Shown here: piece by piece, positions 17,122 through 18,895 of the stretch
Layout: the number at the start of each line of letters is the position of its first letter
Position numbering within the stretch: the first letter of the stretch is position 1
Origin: Larix sibirica
Taxonomy: Eukaryota > Streptophyta > Pinopsida > Pinales > Pinaceae
Assembly (NCBI GenBank): GCA_004151065.3
Contig: NWUY0300003961.1
Coordinates: forward strand, 22,337-41,231
Reading direction: 5' to 3'
Length of the DNA: 18,895 bases
Program-made: the position numbers and the translations under genes
Notes under the pieces: model-generated
Databases searched by the model: none
Told to the model about the DNA's origin: nothing
Seen by the model: the letters and a program-made list of their open reading frames with translations, nothing else

Positions 17122-17405
17122 GTAAAGCAAAAAGAATCTTCCATGCAGATTTCTAAGTAAAATTATTCAGACAATAAAAATTCTGGCTGCATTTTTGTGA
17201 TGATGAGATTTAGTGATCTTGTTGTGTCAGTTGTACAATATATAAATATTGGCTGAAACTTTGGAGTATACACTTCGATGTATGATTTTGGTTGCTTGAT
17301 TTCTTTGGGCTTTCTTAACATGCTTTGTTTAGTTTAATGTTTTTAGGCAGTATTTGCTACTGTTTGTTTGTTTAATCCTTCTGTTTTACATCTACGATTC
17401 TACAG
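17122..17405 (+). other. Intron of the metallopeptidase gene
   Basis: 284 bp, GT...AG borders (GTAAAG at 17122, TCTACAG at 17405), T-rich 3' half, phase 1. It contains an in-frame stop in the upstream frame (TAA at 17154-17156), so it must be removed for the two exons to join. Confidence 0.6.
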
Positions 17406-17654
17406 CATCTAAACTTTCACCCAAAAAATGGGGTATTTCTGGAAGCTCTGTTCCTATTTTGTTGGCTTCACTGGCTGGATTTTCCTTCTTAGTCGACAAT
17501 GGGATAGACTTTAGACCAAAGTTAGCGGTTATCTTGGGCCTAGGGCTTTTGGATTCAGTTTACCTGGGTGGTGCTGGTCTTGGTCAAGTTCTGAATCTCT
17601 GGCCTCCTTACAGGCAGCGCATTCTTGTTCATGAAGCAGGGCACATTCTTACAG
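17406..17654 (+). CDS. Exon of FtsH-like HEAGH metallopeptidase (VIR3 group)
   Basis: This 249-bp exon has phase-1 borders on both sides: acceptor TCTACAG to 17405, donor ACAG then GTATTT at 17655. It encodes SKLSPKKWGISGSSVP, a hydrophobic segment (ILLASLAGFSFLV), a second one (KLAVILGLGLLDSVYLGG), then LWPPYRQRILVHEAGHILT. HEAGH is the HExxH zinc-binding and catalytic motif of M41 (FtsH-type) metallopeptidases; the WPP-x-R-R-x-LVHEAGH context points to the plant VIRESCENT3-like proteins, plastid membrane proteins linked to chloroplast development. The family next reads about AYLMGCP, so the split Ala codon (G then C) fits the donor phase. The next exon is not visible up to 18895. The N-terminal transit peptide and other exons are also outside or unrecognised. 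A decayed or partial copy cannot be excluded. Confidence 0.75.
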
Positions 17655-18895
17655 GTATTTGATATTCTTGGAATTTTTTGTTTTTATATGGCTTTATTCT
17701 TAACATATGGGTGTAATCTGCAGGACAGTTGTATTGTGCAAAATCAAGGTGCAGCTGGTGCTATTTCGAGAAATTAATAAATATCCTCCCGGGTTAATGT
17801 AACTCATAATGTGACATGAGGGAAAAAGTTTGAGAGTTCAAAAAATTTGTTATTTTTTGAAAGCAAGGCTAAAATATGTGTCATTTTCAATACAGAAAAC
17901 AAGGAAAACTGAAGTCTGCTTGCAAGATGTCTTGGAACTGGAAATATCTTGATAGTAATGTAGGTTTGGTATTCTATGAGGAGATTGCACCTTTTCAACT
18001 GGGAAGGGATTACATCGCTTACCTGAAAGTTATGCACTACTTTTGAGAGGGTGGGTTTGGATCAATATGAGTTAGACTTTGGTTACTATAGACGAGTATT
18101 GGAGATAAGGCATCAATGCATTTGTATGGCTGTTTACAAAATCTATATGATTTAAGTTCCTTTATAGCAGGGGCGTTGTTTTTCTAACAACTTTTTTGTT
18201 TTGAAAAAGCCTGAGCCTTATATTGGACAAAATTTTAAAAGTACAACATCAAAGGCTATTAAGAGCATTACTTTCTACCCCACCAAAGCAAGGGGAGAAA
18301 GCATCTCTGATTTGGCCATTAAATCACTATACACAATTTACTCTAAGAAAAATGGAGCTGAGCACATATCTGAATTACTAAATCATTAATAAAATGCTGA
18401 AAATCTTTCTTAAACTTTTTTGAGGGCCCTCAAAACTAACCTTCCATCTTGTTGACCAATGACTGATAAAGTTTCTAGTCTATATGTTGGCCTTAGAAGG
18501 GGTTCTTAAAAGGCTACACAAAAAAGTTCATTAGAGATGAGACGAGACAATACTTAATACACCTTACACTATACATGAAATAATAATTGATTAAATGATG
18601 AAATGCTAAAATATTCATGAACTCATTGATTTGTTATTCATAGTTTCGAACTTGCATGGCTGTAGAGGTACGTGGCAAGAAAGTCACAAGTGAAGAGTAG
18701 AGGATGTTGTGACAAAATCATAAAAGTTGCTGCTGGCATAATGTTTGCTTTCCTTGTGTTACATGGTACCAGTCAGTACCTGCTCACTTTCAGATATCTG
18801 CCCAGGGAGAAGGGTCATGTTTTTCTTCTTCAGGGTCAGGATGGGGGTATTATCTGCAGTTTTAAGGGTTGGTTATGGCCGAACCCCTTGATTCT
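17655..18895. other. Probable long intron; no further exon seen
   Basis: Starts with the donor GTATTT after the HEAGH exon. I looked for coding that would continue the metallopeptidase (a Gly-Cys-Pro turn, then I-x-G-V-I-L-x-P) and saw none. The frame at 18201-18389 (+), polar with no domain, is probably chance or an element remnant. A CAG acceptor at 17721-17723 (TCTGCAG) is followed by open sequence, but it does not read like the family. Confidence 0.45.

Noticed and set aside
17724-17746. Short exon after TCTGCAG
   Set aside because: The phase would give Gly-Gln rather than the expected Ala-Tyr, and the reading does not resemble the family.
18201-18389. Possible downstream exon of the metallopeptidase
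   Set aside because: The sequence has none of the residues expected after HEAGH in the family and no convincing splice borders.

Overview
This window looks like nuclear DNA of a seed plant with a large, repeat-rich genome. A gymnosperm such as a conifer is my best guess, but that is inference. The evidence is a very low density of short exons with GT-AG splice borders, AT-rich non-coding DNA, several tRNA-derived SINEs with A/B boxes, one nearly full-length but decayed plant LINE, and many old tandem duplications. Nothing suggests operons or prokaryotic gene organisation. One ambiguous base (N) lies at 1413.

Layout. Positions 1-5990 hold no recognised gene. They contain a SINE remnant at the left edge, minisatellite-like repeats (1052-1171, 1281-1352), a duplicated ~200-bp block of which one copy carries a SINE with a perfect 12-bp target-site duplication (1700-1897), a second, minus-strand SINE with an 18-bp imperfect duplication (2382-2547), a strong hairpin at 3331-3370 and a CATGCA-rich stretch with a G-box (3650-3845). 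At 6095-6169 there is a convincing first coding exon of a UPF0047/YjbQ-family gene on the + strand, with a TATA box just upstream. No later exon of that gene was found. Another SINE lies just downstream (about 6312-6540).

Positions 7811 to about 14300 are a LINE (non-LTR retrotransposon) on the minus strand. Its 3' end at 7811 carries a short (TTATC)n tail. ORF2 (endonuclease, reverse transcriptase, C-terminal Cys/His region) spans 12714-8251. ORF1 (DUF4283-like domain plus CCHC zinc knuckle) lies to its right. The last ORF1 segment and ORF2 overlap by ATGA. The element is dead: stops, frameshifts and loss of both reverse transcriptase catalytic aspartate positions. An 832-bp element with terminal inverted repeats (11666-12497) sits inside the endonuclease domain, so at least two layers of insertion are visible. 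A coding-looking but unrecognised minus-strand segment (14360-14740) flanks the LINE and carries a perfect 43-bp tandem duplication.

From 14740 to 17000 there is mostly unassigned sequence with another minus-strand SINE (about 15950-16105). At 17009-17121 and 17406-17654 are two + strand exons of a probable plastid membrane metallopeptidase of the FtsH-like HEAGH type, close to the plant VIRESCENT3 (VIR3) group. The gene must continue past the right edge or across a long intron. The two host genes have no evident functional link. I did not find a clear new biological system; the most useful signals are the nested and dated insertions, the isolated YjbQ exon and the unrecognised coding-like segment.
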